Shown: piece after piece, positions 25,552 to 34,117 of the stretch
How positions within the stretch are numbered: the first letter of the stretch is position 1
Layout: each line of letters starts with the position of its first letter
Origin: Palsa-1033 sp963735455
GTDB taxonomy: Bacteria; Chloroflexota; Limnocylindria; Limnocylindrales; CSP1-4
Length of the DNA stretch: 64,000 nt
NCBI GenBank assembly: GCA_963735455.1
Contig: CAVTKZ010000002.1
Span: forward strand, 1-64,000
Reading direction: 5' to 3'
The notes under the pieces: model-generated
What the model was told of the DNA's origin: nothing
Databases searched by the model: none
The model's input: the letters and a program-made list of their open reading frames with translations, nothing else
Program-made: the position numbers and the translations under genes

Positions 25552-26586
25552 CTAGGCCCTGCCAGCCCTCGGCCGACGGCCGCGGGCCACGACCAGCCCG
25601 AGCAGCCCGGCAAGGGCCACGAGCAGGCCGAGGATCAGCACGAACAAGAACGGGGCGGTCGGTGCCGGGCCGTCGGGCAGGACGACTCCCGTGAGACCCG
25701 CGACTCCGCCTCCGGCTGCCGCAGTCGCATCGGGTCCGCCGACCAGGAACCGCAACGGACCACCAGCGACGCTGAGGCCCTGCTTCGCATCGGCGAACGT
25801 CACCTCGACCGAGTACCAGCCGGCCGGCAGGAGCGTCGCCAGCGGGACCTCGAGGGACGTGCTGGTCCAGGCGTAGACGGTCCCCATCTGGGAGCTTGCC
25901 TGGCTGATCTGGTCGCCGGCGGCGTCGTACAACGCGAACTGGACCATCGGTTGGAGCCGGACGTTGCCCGTGTTGGCGACCGCCACCGATACGACTGATG
26001 CCCCGGCCAGGACCTTGGCGCTTGCCGCCCCGATCGACAGCCCCGGCAGGCGCGGGCCGGGCACGGTGACCACGACCCCGAGGGCCTGGCGGATGAACTG
26101 GTTGACCTCCGGGGTCCCGTCCACCTCGATCGGCTCGGCGTTCTCGAGGACCAGGCTGCTGATGTATTCGCCGGGCTGGGCGTTCAGTGGGACGCTCACC
26201 TTGAGGGTTCGCCGGACGGATCCCCCCTCGGCGATCGACCAGACCCGCGTCGGATAGGCCAGCCAGGTTGTCATCCCGGACTGGGATTGGCCGGCGAGTC
26301 GCGCCCCGAAGCCGCCATTGATGATCGAGTACACGTCGGCCGCGTACGTCCGGACGCTGAGCCCGGCCGAGCCGTGGTTCGAGATGTCGACGGCGAGCAT
26401 GCGCGACTCGCCGGGGGCCATCGTGAGATCGAAGAACGAACCGGGCTGGCCGACCGGCAGGATTGCGAGCTTGATTGGCGCCGAACCGGCGAAGACCAGG
26501 CCCGGTGCTGCGAGCCCGAGGGTTGCCCCGACCAGGACGATCATGGCCAGCCGGAGGGTCACCCACCGGCTTCGGGCTGCTGGCAC
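25552..26586 (-). CDS. DUF916/WxL-partner-like surface protein
   Basis: 344 residues, GTG start. Signal peptide (LAMIVLVGATLGLAAPGLVFA), then a domain with the DUF916-type pattern SFFDLTMAPGESRMLAVDISNHGSAGLSVRTYAADVYSIINGGF and VRRTLKVSVPLNAQPGEYISSLVLENAEP, a second Ig-like domain (LAGASVVSVAVANTGNVRLQPMVQFALYD...), and a C-terminal helix with basic stop-transfer (FLFVLILGLLVALAGLLGLVVARGRRPRAG). In Firmicutes such proteins scaffold WxL proteins on peptidoglycan. The gene starts two bases after the WxL-like gene ends. Confidence 0.75.
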   Translation of the reverse strand: MPAARSRWVTLRLAMIVLVGATLGLAAPGLVFAGSAPIKLAILPVGQPGSFFDLTMAPGESRMLAVDISNHGSAGLSVRTYAADVYSIINGGFGARLAGQSQSGMTTWLAYPTRVWSIAEGGSVRRTLKVSVPLNAQPGEYISSLVLENAEPIEVDGTPEVNQFIRQALGVVVTVPGPRLPGLSIGAASAKVLAGASVVSVAVANTGNVRLQPMVQFALYDAAGDQISQASSQMGTVYAWTSTSLEVPLATLLPAGWYSVEVTFADAKQGLSVAGGPLRFLVGGPDATAAAGGGVAGLTGVVLPDGPAPTAPFLFVLILGLLVALAGLLGLVVARGRRPRAGRA

Positions 26587-26588
26587 GG

Positions 26589-27167
26589 TTACGGGGCCGA
26601 GGTGATCGTCGTCGTGATCGTGCCCGTGTAAACACCGACCCGGCTCTGGGCCGGGATCGTCAACGTGACGCCCAGGGCCTGGCTGTAGGTGCCAGCGCCG
26701 TAGGCGGCGGTCGCAACCAGGACCTTGCGAGGCGTATCAAGCGAGCCGAGCGGCGACGCCGGCGGAACCTGCGGTCCGGTCGAGAGTGCGACGTCCACCG
26801 GTTGCCCGGCGATCGCGGTTGGGGCTGCGGCGGAGGTCAGGGCGAAATCGGAAGCTGGGATATCCGCCCCGCCATTGGCGGTGCCGACCCATACGAAGGC
26901 CGACGACTCAATGGTCACGTTCCAGCCGGCCCCGGAACCGGTGCTGTCGTCGGCCGTCAGGATCATCGACCCGGTCGCCGTGTGGGCAGCGTTCTGATAG
27001 GCCACGCTGGGGATGATCAGGTCGGCGACGCTTGCCGTGAGGCCGCTGCCGGTGATCGCGATGGTGACCGAGTTCGCCGCGAATGCCGGCGCGGTTGCGG
27101 CGGCGCAGAGCAGCGCAGCAGCGCTGAACCCGAGCGCGATCCGCCGTTTGACGGAGATCCTGTCCAC
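26589..27167 (-). CDS. WxL-domain-like secreted surface protein
   Basis: 192 residues from GTG at 27167, which follows AGGTAGG; the frame also runs upstream to 27227. Signal peptide (IALGFSAAALLCAAATAPAFA) and then one WxL-like domain: LTASVADLIIPSV..., GAGWNVTIESSAFVW, and the end GTYSQALGVTLTIPAQSRVGVYTGTITTTIT. This ending (GTY...VTLTIPA...GTYTGTIT) is the usual last strand pair of WxL domains, which bind peptidoglycan non-covalently. It leads a three-gene surface operon. Confidence 0.72.
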   Translation of the reverse strand: MDRISVKRRIALGFSAAALLCAAATAPAFAANSVTIAITGSGLTASVADLIIPSVAYQNAAHTATGSMILTADDSTGSGAGWNVTIESSAFVWVGTANGGADIPASDFALTSAAAPTAIAGQPVDVALSTGPQVPPASPLGSLDTPRKVLVATAAYGAGTYSQALGVTLTIPAQSRVGVYTGTITTTITSAP

Positions 27168-27481
27168 GAGGGACCTACCTTCTGTGTATCCGGAAATGGG
27201 GGCCAGGAGCTTGCCCGTGGCGCCCAATTCGGTCGCTCAGAAGGTGTGCGTCAGCGCCCTTGGCTGCACGTACCGGTCATTGTGCGGAGGTGACGCACGT
27301 TGGGCTATAGGAAATCCTTCTGCCGGGCCGGTGCGCGGCTTCGAGCAGAAGGGGCCGAATGGCCCTTGACGACGGCATCGAGCAAGCGACCAGGGACGTG
27401 CCCGGTTCCTGGGCCGCGCTACAGCCCCCGCCGAGACTGCCACCCGAGGGCAGCTGACCGCGGGCCTCTACGCCTTGGTCG
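27168..27481 (-). other. 314-bp upstream region of the WxL operon with two inverted repeats
   Basis: No gene seen. GTGCGTCA (27245-27252) is repeated inverted as TGACGCAC (27291-27298), and CCTTCTGC (27316-27323) as GCAGAAGG (27345-27352). On the minus strand these would lie in the promoter or 5' leader of the WxL gene. No known riboswitch consensus fits. Confidence 0.4.
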
Positions 27482-27886
27482 CTACGCGGTGCCGACCGCT
27501 GCCGGCTTGTCCCGAACGTGAATCGTGGCCAGGGATCCGACTGCGGCGAAGGCGTAAGTGAACAGGACGACGTACCAGTAGGGGTCCCTCGCGTCGCGGA
27601 AGATGCCCAATGCGGCCACGACGAAGAGCAGGCAGACGACGCCACTGGCGATCCCACACTTGGCCCCGCCGAGGAACAGGCCGAAGGCCAGGAGGAGCGT
27701 CGGAATCGCGATGACGCCCAACGCCAAGACTCCCATCGTCGAGTCGAAGCCGGACCATTCGCCCTCGTTGCCGGCGAGGAGCATGTTCCCGGCGGCCCAC
27801 AGGGCAAAGCGGACACCGCCGATCACGAGCAGGATCCCGGCGACGAACCTCAAGGCGGCAGGCATCGAGCGAGGCACGGCGCCCAT
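27482..27886 (-). CDS. Hypothetical membrane protein, four helices
   Basis: 134 residues from ATG at 27886. Four hydrophobic segments: LRFVAGILLVIGGVRFALWAAGNML, MGVLALGVIAIPTLLLAFGLFLGG, GIASGVVCLLFVVAALGIF and PYWYVVLFTYAFAAVGSLATI. A single Cys pair region (AKCGIASGVVCLL). No family recognised. Its upstream frame to 27994 is not needed. Confidence 0.6.
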   Translation of the reverse strand: MGAVPRSMPAALRFVAGILLVIGGVRFALWAAGNMLLAGNEGEWSGFDSTMGVLALGVIAIPTLLLAFGLFLGGAKCGIASGVVCLLFVVAALGIFRDARDPYWYVVLFTYAFAAVGSLATIHVRDKPAAVGTA

Positions 27887-28589
27887 CCTACTGCCCTGGA
27901 TGCCCGACCCCTGAGTCGTGGTCGGCCGTATCGTTCCCCAGGTAAGTGGAGTGACTAGCATGTCGGTCTCCCGGGCTCGTCTGGCATCCGACACTCGAAT
28001 CCGGCCGTCGACGTCCGTCCCTGCTCGAAACGGCCAGGTCCCCGTGACCAGATCTGGAATCCGGGTTCCGACACCGCAGTGCGGGTGGCTTGACGTGCCT
28101 GGTAAGCACCACGCTTATCTGGCTGACGTCCGTCGTGAGCTCAATCGTGGGCAGGGCCGGTTGAAGGCACCGTCGGGTCGGGTGACGCCGGCTGGTTGGG
28201 CGCGGCCAGCCACGGCATCGTGGCGATTCAGGGGCCCGTCAGGTCGCCCGGCTATCGTCAGGGCGCGCTCGGTCAAGGTGACTTCGGTCCGCGGCTGAGC
28301 AGCCTTTGCAGCCCTGCCGCCGACCAGCAGGCTGCAACGAACGTGCAGCGCCGACGGTCCTCCTCGCTCCTGACCGCCGGCGCTGCGGCTTCGTCCCCGT
28401 CTTTCAAGCCGGACCGAGCGATATTCTTGCGCCATGGTCGAGAGGATCACCAGCTCGATCCATCGGGCCTAGCCGAGCCACCCGGGCCGGGTCGCGGCCT
28501 GGGCAGCCTGCCGCCCCACGCGTGGAGTAGATTGCGCGTCGGAACCCGCCGCTCGGCCGGCTGGCCATCCCGGACACGACCTTCTCGAC
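27887..28589 (+). other. 703-bp stretch without a convincing gene
   Basis: Open frames here are arginine/proline/serine-rich and lack coding character on both strands. The interval contains GCAGCCT/AGGCTGC inverted repeats (about 28300-28335), the copy B hairpin (28345-28386) and a TATTCT -10 candidate (28422-28427). It is the longest gene-free stretch in the window. Confidence 0.5.
28345..28386 (+). ncRNA. Candidate structured RNA hairpin, copy B
   Basis: GCAGCGCCGACGGTC (28345-28359) and GACCGCCGGCGCTGC (28372-28386) form a 15-bp stem with one mismatch around CTCCTCGCTCCT. It closely resembles copy A at 18807-18850 in stem, C-rich loop, the upstream GAGCAGCCT and a downstream TGGTCGAG. Confidence 0.4.
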
Positions 28590-30119
28590 ATGGGAGCGTC
28601 TCACGTGTCTCCCGGGGCATCCTCTGAACCGCCGCCCGAGGGCTTCCTCCCGAGGCTTGCCGGGGCGGCCTGGCTCCTGCCGATCGCGGCCGCCGTCTAC
28701 CTCGTCCGTTTCGCGGCCGCACCGCCCGTCTTCAGCATTCCGTACCCCGTCGTCATCCTCGGCCCGCTGGCGACGTTCCTGGCGGCGTCCGTCGTGGTCA
28801 GCCTCATCCCTGCCTTCTACCGACCGAGGGTCGCGGCCGGGATCATCGTGCTGGTCGTCGTGGCCGTCGCCGTCGCCGGCCTCCTGGCGGTCACCCGGAT
28901 CGTCCGCCTGCCGCACAGCAGCCTCGGGATCAGCGCCCTGGTGACGATTGGCCTGCTGTTCGGCGGCGCGATCGTGGCGGCGGCTCGCCTGGCAGCAACC
29001 GGCGGGCGCCGGCCCTCGGCCCTCGTGGCCCTCGTAGCCCTGGCCGTCGTGGCGATGCTGGCGACCGACATCCGGCTCATCGGAACGCTGTTCAACCGCG
29101 ACCTGCTGCTGTACCTCCATGCGGGCACCGCGTTCCTGAACCACCAGCCGGTGTACACGGCCACGGTCCTGACCAGCGCGCCGTCCGATCCGACCCTCCT
29201 GCCCTTTGTCTACCCGCCGGTCAGCCTGCCCTTCCTGGCAGTCCTGTCGGTCCTGCCCCGGCCCCTGGTCGAGGGCGCCTGGCCGGTCCTGGCGACCGCC
29301 GCCCTGGTGATCGCCCTGCGCCGGTTCGGCGTCCGCTGGCCGTGGGTTCCGGTCCTGGTCAGCTGGCCGCCGCTCCTGCAGGGCGTCTGGACCGGCAACG
29401 CCAACTCATTCCTGCTCCTGCTCTTTGCCCTCGGCCCGCTTGCCCCGTCGGCGCTCGTCCTGCCGCCGCTGGTCAAGCTGCAGCTGGGGGTTGACACGCT
29501 CTGGCTCGTCCGCGAGCGGCGCTGGCGGTCGCTCGTGCGGGGCCTGGTCGCAGTCGGCGCCCTGGTCCTGCTGACCCTGCCCCTGGTGGGCATTGGTGCC
29601 TGGCAGGACTGGCTGCGCGGCCTGTCGGCATTTGCCCAGACCGCCGCGAATATCCGGCCGATCGAGGGCCTGGCCCTGACCCGTTACGTCGGCCCGACGA
29701 TCGCGGCCGGACTGGCCGTGCTGGTCATCGTCATTGCCCTGCTCCGGCGCGGCCGGGAGAGCCTGGCGACGCTCGGGCTGGCCACTATCGCAGCTTCACC
29801 CACGCTCTACCTGCATGGGCTGTCGCCGGCCATGCCGGCCCTGCTCCGACTGCGCGGCGCCGCGCTGTGGTTCGTGCTGGCGATGACTGCGTCGTTCATC
29901 CGCGGCCGGGACTGGTGGCTGCTCCTCGCCATCCTGGTGGTCGCGCCGCTGATCCCGGCCCTGGTCGACGTCGGCCAGGACGACCAGGCGGTTCACCCGA
30001 TCGGCCGGTCGGGCATCCTCGGCTGGTGGTCGGGATCGTCCCCGGGCGACGTTGACTCGGCCTCAGGGGAGCTCAACCCGGATCGTGGGCCGGCTCTCAA
30101 TCGGGCGCCGAGCGCCTGA
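28590..30119 (+). CDS. Polytopic glycosyltransferase, GT87 (DUF2029)-like
   Basis: 509 residues with about 11-12 membrane segments. The sequence FNRDLLLYLHAGTAFLNHQPVY followed by LLPFVYPPVSLPFLAVLSVLP is the typical GT87 luminal region (D-x-YLxxG-type acceptor/donor site and YPP motif), and GNANSFLLLLFALG and PLVKLQLGVDTLWLVRERRW match later family blocks. GT87 enzymes use polyprenyl-phosphate mannose-type donors on the outer face of the membrane. The soluble C-terminal tail has no recognised domain. Preceded by the gene-free interval with hairpin copy B. Confidence 0.75.
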   Translation: MGASHVSPGASSEPPPEGFLPRLAGAAWLLPIAAAVYLVRFAAAPPVFSIPYPVVILGPLATFLAASVVVSLIPAFYRPRVAAGIIVLVVVAVAVAGLLAVTRIVRLPHSSLGISALVTIGLLFGGAIVAAARLAATGGRRPSALVALVALAVVAMLATDIRLIGTLFNRDLLLYLHAGTAFLNHQPVYTATVLTSAPSDPTLLPFVYPPVSLPFLAVLSVLPRPLVEGAWPVLATAALVIALRRFGVRWPWVPVLVSWPPLLQGVWTGNANSFLLLLFALGPLAPSALVLPPLVKLQLGVDTLWLVRERRWRSLVRGLVAVGALVLLTLPLVGIGAWQDWLRGLSAFAQTAANIRPIEGLALTRYVGPTIAAGLAVLVIVIALLRRGRESLATLGLATIAASPTLYLHGLSPAMPALLRLRGAALWFVLAMTASFIRGRDWWLLLAILVVAPLIPALVDVGQDDQAVHPIGRSGILGWWSGSSPGDVDSASGELNPDRGPALNRAPSA

Positions 30120-30231
30120 AGCAGCTTCCCCCCGGACCCGGTGACCGGCGCCTCACGGCGGATTCGGTCGAACACAACCGAGGCGTACGGCCACGACGAA
30201 GGCTTGCTGCCCGAGTCATGGTCGTCCCTCA

Positions 30232-31038
30232 TCAAGCCGGACGTCGAACGAGGAATACGAACTGGCCAGCGAAGGACAGCTTGCGCAGATTGATCCGGGC
30301 GGTTGAGGCCCGGGTCTGCCGGCCCCAGTCGTCGATCATCTCGTTGAGCGGCGACTCATCCCGCCACCAGCGGCTGAATTCAGGCGGACGGCCAAGAAAT
30401 GAGCGCATGGTGAGGGTGATCCCGTCGAGCCCCGGGCGAATCTCCTCAACGACGAGGCCGGCATCGGTACACAGGGACACGAAGCCGAATACGGTGTAGT
30501 TCCAGTAGCTCAGGGCGTGGTACGGCTCGAGCTGCGACGTGCTCCCGATCAGCGCCCCGCCCGGTCGAAGGACCCGCTGGATCTGGCGCAGATGGCCGAG
30601 CGGGTCGGGGACGTGCTCGAGGACCTGTCTCGAGAAGACCAGGTCGAATGACGCATCAGGAAACGGAACGACCAAGCCATCGTAGAGAACGAAGCTGGCG
30701 TCGGAGCGGCGCTCCGGTCGGGCTGCCTGCGAGTCGTCGATATCGACGCCCACCCAATCGACGTCGGGGTGATGGCGGCGGAAGTCGTCGACCGTGCCAC
30801 CGTCGCCGCAGCCAAGGTCGAGCACCCGCTCCGGCCGCGGCGTTGCGGTCATCAGCCGGTCGATGTAGTAGCCGGCGTTGACCTGGCGGGAATGGTCGCT
30901 GGGAACGTACGGTCCGATCAGCTCGGCCAGGGCATTGTCCGGTCCACGGCCCGGCAGCGTCCCCGATCGCCGGCCCGGATGGCCCTGCAGGCGGTGGACC
31001 AGCCCCGCTGCCGCCGCCCGGATCTCCCTCCTCGCCAC
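30232..31038 (-). CDS. Class I SAM-dependent methyltransferase
   Basis: 268 residues from GTG at 31038. The SAM site is RVLDLGCGDGGTVDDF (motif I), VDWVGVDIDDSQAARPE (motif II region) and DASFDLVFSRQVLEHVPDPLGHLRQIQRVLRPGGALIGST (motif post I to III). The N-terminus SDHSRQVNAGYYIDRLM and the C-terminal WWRDESPLNEMIDDWGRQ suggest a sugar or glycolipid methyltransferase near glycosyltransferase genes, but the acceptor cannot be told. Convergent with the GT87 gene. Confidence 0.82.
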   Translation of the reverse strand: MARREIRAAAAGLVHRLQGHPGRRSGTLPGRGPDNALAELIGPYVPSDHSRQVNAGYYIDRLMTATPRPERVLDLGCGDGGTVDDFRRHHPDVDWVGVDIDDSQAARPERRSDASFVLYDGLVVPFPDASFDLVFSRQVLEHVPDPLGHLRQIQRVLRPGGALIGSTSQLEPYHALSYWNYTVFGFVSLCTDAGLVVEEIRPGLDGITLTMRSFLGRPPEFSRWWRDESPLNEMIDDWGRQTRASTARINLRKLSFAGQFVFLVRRPA

Positions 31039-31173
31039 GTGACCTCCAGCTCCCGGTTCGCCGCAGGCAGAGTCTAGGCGAAGATCGGCGCCTGGGCGGC
31101 GGGCACGAGGATCGTCGACGCGGTCAGCAGCGGGCGCCAGCTCGTTCCATCCGGACGGTCTCTATTGCTCCAG

Positions 31174-31204
31174 GCCCGGGCCGGCCATGGCGGCCGCCCC
31201 GGGC
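31174..31204 (-). terminator. GC-rich hairpin after the lipoprotein gene
   Basis: An imperfect stem of GCCCGGG-CCGGCC with GGCCG-CCCCGGGC lies just downstream of the stop at 31216 on the minus strand. No T-tract follows. Confidence 0.4.
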
Positions 31205-31215
31205 GCTCGTGCGTC

Positions 31216-31743
31216 CTAGTAGCCGGGCTTGACCGACGCGCTGGGGACCGGCAGCGGCCCACCGGCGGTCGCGACCACGAAGCCGTTCACGCCCTCGCCG
31301 GTCATGTCGCCAGGCTTGGTATCGCCCTTCCAGCCATACAGGGGCAGGCCGAGGTAGGTCACCTGGACCGTCCCGTCCGCGCGGGTCAGGGTCGCGAAGG
31401 TGCCGGTGACGCCGGAGCCGGCCGTCGCCGAGCCGCCGGTCGCGACGAGGACCGGCGGCCACGCGACGGCGCACGGCCCGGTGCAGGTCGAGGCGGTGGC
31501 GCTGTCGCCGGCCTTGGTGTACAGGGTCAACCCAGCCGGGTCGGTCAGGTAGGTGCCCAGGCTGGGCGACGTGGCGGAGCCGATCACGATCGTCATCGGA
31601 GCGCCTCCGGCCTGGCTGGCCGGGGCGCTGGCCGGGGCGGCCGACGGGAGCGTGGGCGGCGCCGTCGCGGCACCGCTCGAGGTGCAGGCGGACAACGCGA
31701 CGGCCGCCAGGACAAGGGCGGCGAACAGTCGACGAACGGGCAT
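31216..31743 (-). CDS. Lipoprotein with COG4315-type repeats
   Basis: 175 residues. ATG at 31743 is preceded by GGAGGGC. Signal peptide with lipobox LSAC at Cys20, a Ser/Ala/Pro-rich spacer, then two repeats typical of the secreted repeat family once called COG4315: LGTYLTDPAGLTLYTKAGDSATASTCTGPCAVAWPPV and TFATLTRADGTVQVTYLGLPLYGWKGDTKPGDMTGEGV. The Cys pair TCTGPC is conserved in the family. Function is unknown; often exported and stress-related. Confidence 0.85.
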   Translation of the reverse strand: MPVRRLFAALVLAAVALSACTSSGAATAPPTLPSAAPASAPASQAGGAPMTIVIGSATSPSLGTYLTDPAGLTLYTKAGDSATASTCTGPCAVAWPPVLVATGGSATAGSGVTGTFATLTRADGTVQVTYLGLPLYGWKGDTKPGDMTGEGVNGFVVATAGGPLPVPSASVKPGY

Positions 31744-31820
31744 CCTGGGAGCCCTCCACGGTGCGATCTTGCAAGGCGCGGGTGCGCAATGATCGTACGC
31801 TCCGCGCTCCGGTTCGGTTC

Positions 31821-32771
31821 TCAGAAGCAGATCCCGTTGCAGTAGCTGATCGTGAAATAGTCGTCCCAGTTCGCCGCGACGCCGGCCGGGCTGTGGACCA
31901 GCTGGACGCCTTCGGGACCCTGGTAGTTGGCCACGCCCTGGACGTTGCCGGTCCAGATCGCACCCGAATTCGGGTAGGTCGAGCCGAGGCGCAGGTTCCA
32001 CGGCCCGAGCGTGCTCGGGCAGATCTGGCCGGAGATGCTGCCGCTGGCGGTGATCCCGTTGTTCGTGCCGCTGGCGGTCACCGTCCAGGGCGTGCAGGTG
32101 CCGAACGGCTGGGTGGTCGTCGGGGCCACGTTGTAGATCGTGTTGCCGGGATGCCAGGTGGTCTCGAAGGCGACGCCCTGGAGATGGAGCCCGAGCGGTC
32201 CCTGCCAGGCCGCCAGCGAGGCGCTCGCCCAGTACTCGTTGGAGAGGTACCAATCCTGCCCGGCAACATGGGTCTTGTAGACGCTGTTGCAGCCCGAGCC
32301 CTGGACGGCTCCGCCCAGGACGCTGATGTTGATGCAGGTCGAGACCCACGGGGTTCCGCCGGCCGGCACCGGGGTCGCCGCGGCCGCCGCACCCACCACG
32401 CCCAGCTCGGTCAGGGTGCGGGCCTGGTCCGGGCCCAACTTGGCGGCCGGGACGGCCGGCAGGGATCGCGACGCGGCCGTCCCCAGCCGGACCCGGATCG
32501 AGCCGCGGCCCCGGGCGTCCGGGGCGACGACCTGGATCGAGACGGTCGAGCCCGGCCGTCCGGCCAGCCTGATCGTCCCCAGGGCGCCCCGAAACGTATC
32601 GACGACCGTGCCCGGGCCGGTGCCGGTCTCGGCGACCGGGGCGAAGCCGTGCGCGTCGCCGTCGATCCGGATGGCCGTGCTTCGCGGCAGCGCGGCGCGG
32701 GTCGTGCCGGTCAGGCTGGCCGCGACGAGGAGCGCCCCGGCGGCGGCCAGGACGGGCAGCTTCGTGCTCAA
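31821..32771 (-). CDS. Secreted protein of unknown function
   Basis: 316 residues from TTG at 32771 behind GAAGAGGGG. Signal peptide (LPVLAAAGALLVAASLTGTTRA), a first beta domain resembling a sensory or carbohydrate-binding module (IRIDGDAHGFAPVAETG...VSIQVVAPDARGRGSIRVRLG), and a second half with several Cys (WVSTCINISVLGGAVQGSGCNSVYKTHV; FGTCTPWTVTASG; SGQICPSTLGPWNLRLG) ending in SYCNGICF. No family recognised. It precedes the lipoprotein on the same strand (77-bp gap). Confidence 0.6.
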   Translation of the reverse strand: MSTKLPVLAAAGALLVAASLTGTTRAALPRSTAIRIDGDAHGFAPVAETGTGPGTVVDTFRGALGTIRLAGRPGSTVSIQVVAPDARGRGSIRVRLGTAASRSLPAVPAAKLGPDQARTLTELGVVGAAAAATPVPAGGTPWVSTCINISVLGGAVQGSGCNSVYKTHVAGQDWYLSNEYWASASLAAWQGPLGLHLQGVAFETTWHPGNTIYNVAPTTTQPFGTCTPWTVTASGTNNGITASGSISGQICPSTLGPWNLRLGSTYPNSGAIWTGNVQGVANYQGPEGVQLVHSPAGVAANWDDYFTISYCNGICF

Positions 32772-33009
32772 TCTGGACCCCTCTTCCCCGGCGAGAATCC
32801 GGCGACTGAGGGACCCACCGTAGCCGGCCGCCCTTATCGATGGCTTATCCGGCGGCCGCCGGATACGCCATGACATCTCGTCATGACATCGAGCCGAGCG
32901 TGACCCAGACTCGGGCCCAAAGGCAGCTCATGGTCGTCGCCTGTCGGCGCCGGCTGCCTGGCAGGCCGGGCGCATAGGGCGGATCGCCTCGCAAAGGGAA
33001 CCAAGGCAA

Positions 33010-33276
33010 ATGGGCTTCTTCTCATGGATCGTGGTCGGCGCGATCGCCGGCTTCCTGGCCAACATGGTCATGGGCTCCCGTGAAGGCGTCGTGATGATGG
33101 TCGTCCTGGGCATCGTCGGCGGGCTCGTCGGCGGCTTCGTGGCAACGTCGATCCTCAAGATCGGCACCGTCGACGGGATCAATCTCGAGAGCATCGCGAT
33201 CGCCACCGCCGGCGCTATCGTGATTGTCTTCCTGGCCGGCTTGAGCCGCGGCCGGCGCGGCGTCAGCAGGGGCTGA
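33010..33276 (+). CDS. GlsB/YeaQ/YmgE-family stress membrane protein
   Basis: 88 residues, three helices. FFSWIVVGAIAGFLANMVMG, VVMMVVLGIVGGLVGGFVATSIL and IAIATAGAIVIVFLAGLSRGRR match the transglycosylase-associated (GlsB/YeaQ) family, small membrane proteins linked to general stress. AAGGGAACCAAGG precedes ATG. Five bp separate it from the DoxX gene, indicating one operon. Confidence 0.85.
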   Translation: MGFFSWIVVGAIAGFLANMVMGSREGVVMMVVLGIVGGLVGGFVATSILKIGTVDGINLESIAIATAGAIVIVFLAGLSRGRRGVSRG

Positions 33277-33281
33277 GGAGC

Positions 33282-34046
33282 ATGCTGGCGCGCTATCGCA
33301 GCCTGGCGGTCCCGCTCGCGGTGGTGGCCGCCATCGTCCTGTTCTACATGGTCAACCCGTGGTTCTTCCCGGCGGTCGGCTCGACCGAGCGGGGGATCGC
33401 GACGGTCGCCTTCTGGGTCCTGATGATCGTCGTATTGGTCCTGCTCTTCGAGGATCGCAACGCGCCCGAGGCGAGCTCGGTCGAGGTCGAGGGCCCGGCC
33501 TTTGCGCGCTACCTGTTCGGCAACACCCGGGCCGGCCTGATCTGGCTGCCGGTCCGCTTGTTCCTCGGCTTCGAATGGGTCGTCGCCGGCTACGACAAGC
33601 TGACCGGGACCGGCTGGGTCAACGGCGGCGGGGCGTCGCTGCTGGGCTTCTGGAAGAACGCCGTGGCGGTGCCCCCGACCGGCCACGCCGCGATCACCTT
33701 CGAGTGGTACCGGAGCGTCCTCCAGTTCCTGATCGACCACGACGCCCAGACCTGGTTCGCCTGGCTGGTCACGTTCGGCGAGATGGCGATCGGGATCGGC
33801 CTGCTCCTGGGCGCCCTGACCGGGATCGCCGCGTTCTTCGGGGCGACCCTCAACATGAGCTTCCTGCTGGCCGGCTCGACCTCGGTCAACCCGATCATGT
33901 TCGCCTTCACGATCGGGCTGATCCTGGCCTGGAAGGTGGCCGGCTACTACGGCGTCGACCGCTACCTGCTGCCCCGCCTGGGCGTCCCCTGGGGCGTTGG
34001 GACGGGTCGCAGCTCGGGGGTGATCAGCCCGGCGCCCGCCGGCTGA
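33282..34046 (+). CDS. DoxX-family membrane protein
   Basis: 254 residues. Two N-terminal helices (residues 7-27, 38-58), then the DoxX core: GLIWLPVRLFLGFEWVVAGYDKLTGTGWVNGGGASLLGFWKN, VTFGEMAIGIGLLLGALTGIAAFFGATLNMSFLLAGS and AFTIGLILAWKVAGYYGVDRYLLP. This longer form resembles DoxD, the thiosulfate:quinone oxidoreductase subunit of Acidianus, but no DoxA is present; related bacterial proteins act in redox stress. GAGGAG precedes ATG. Confidence 0.85.
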   Translation: MLARYRSLAVPLAVVAAIVLFYMVNPWFFPAVGSTERGIATVAFWVLMIVVLVLLFEDRNAPEASSVEVEGPAFARYLFGNTRAGLIWLPVRLFLGFEWVVAGYDKLTGTGWVNGGGASLLGFWKNAVAVPPTGHAAITFEWYRSVLQFLIDHDAQTWFAWLVTFGEMAIGIGLLLGALTGIAAFFGATLNMSFLLAGSTSVNPIMFAFTIGLILAWKVAGYYGVDRYLLPRLGVPWGVGTGRSSGVISPAPAG

Positions 34047-34117
34047 CGTTGGGCGGCTGGTAGCCGCCTTCCGCGCACGGGCGCCGGTCATACTTGGCCG
34101 GTGCACGCGCCTGATCG

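Noticed and set aside
27228..27352. c-di-GMP or cobalamin riboswitch before the WxL gene
   Set aside because: Conserved blocks of those motifs are missing; only simple inverted repeats are present.
27918..28298. 126-residue open frame in the gene-free interval
   Set aside because: Low-complexity Arg/Ser/Pro composition, no ribosome site, no pattern.
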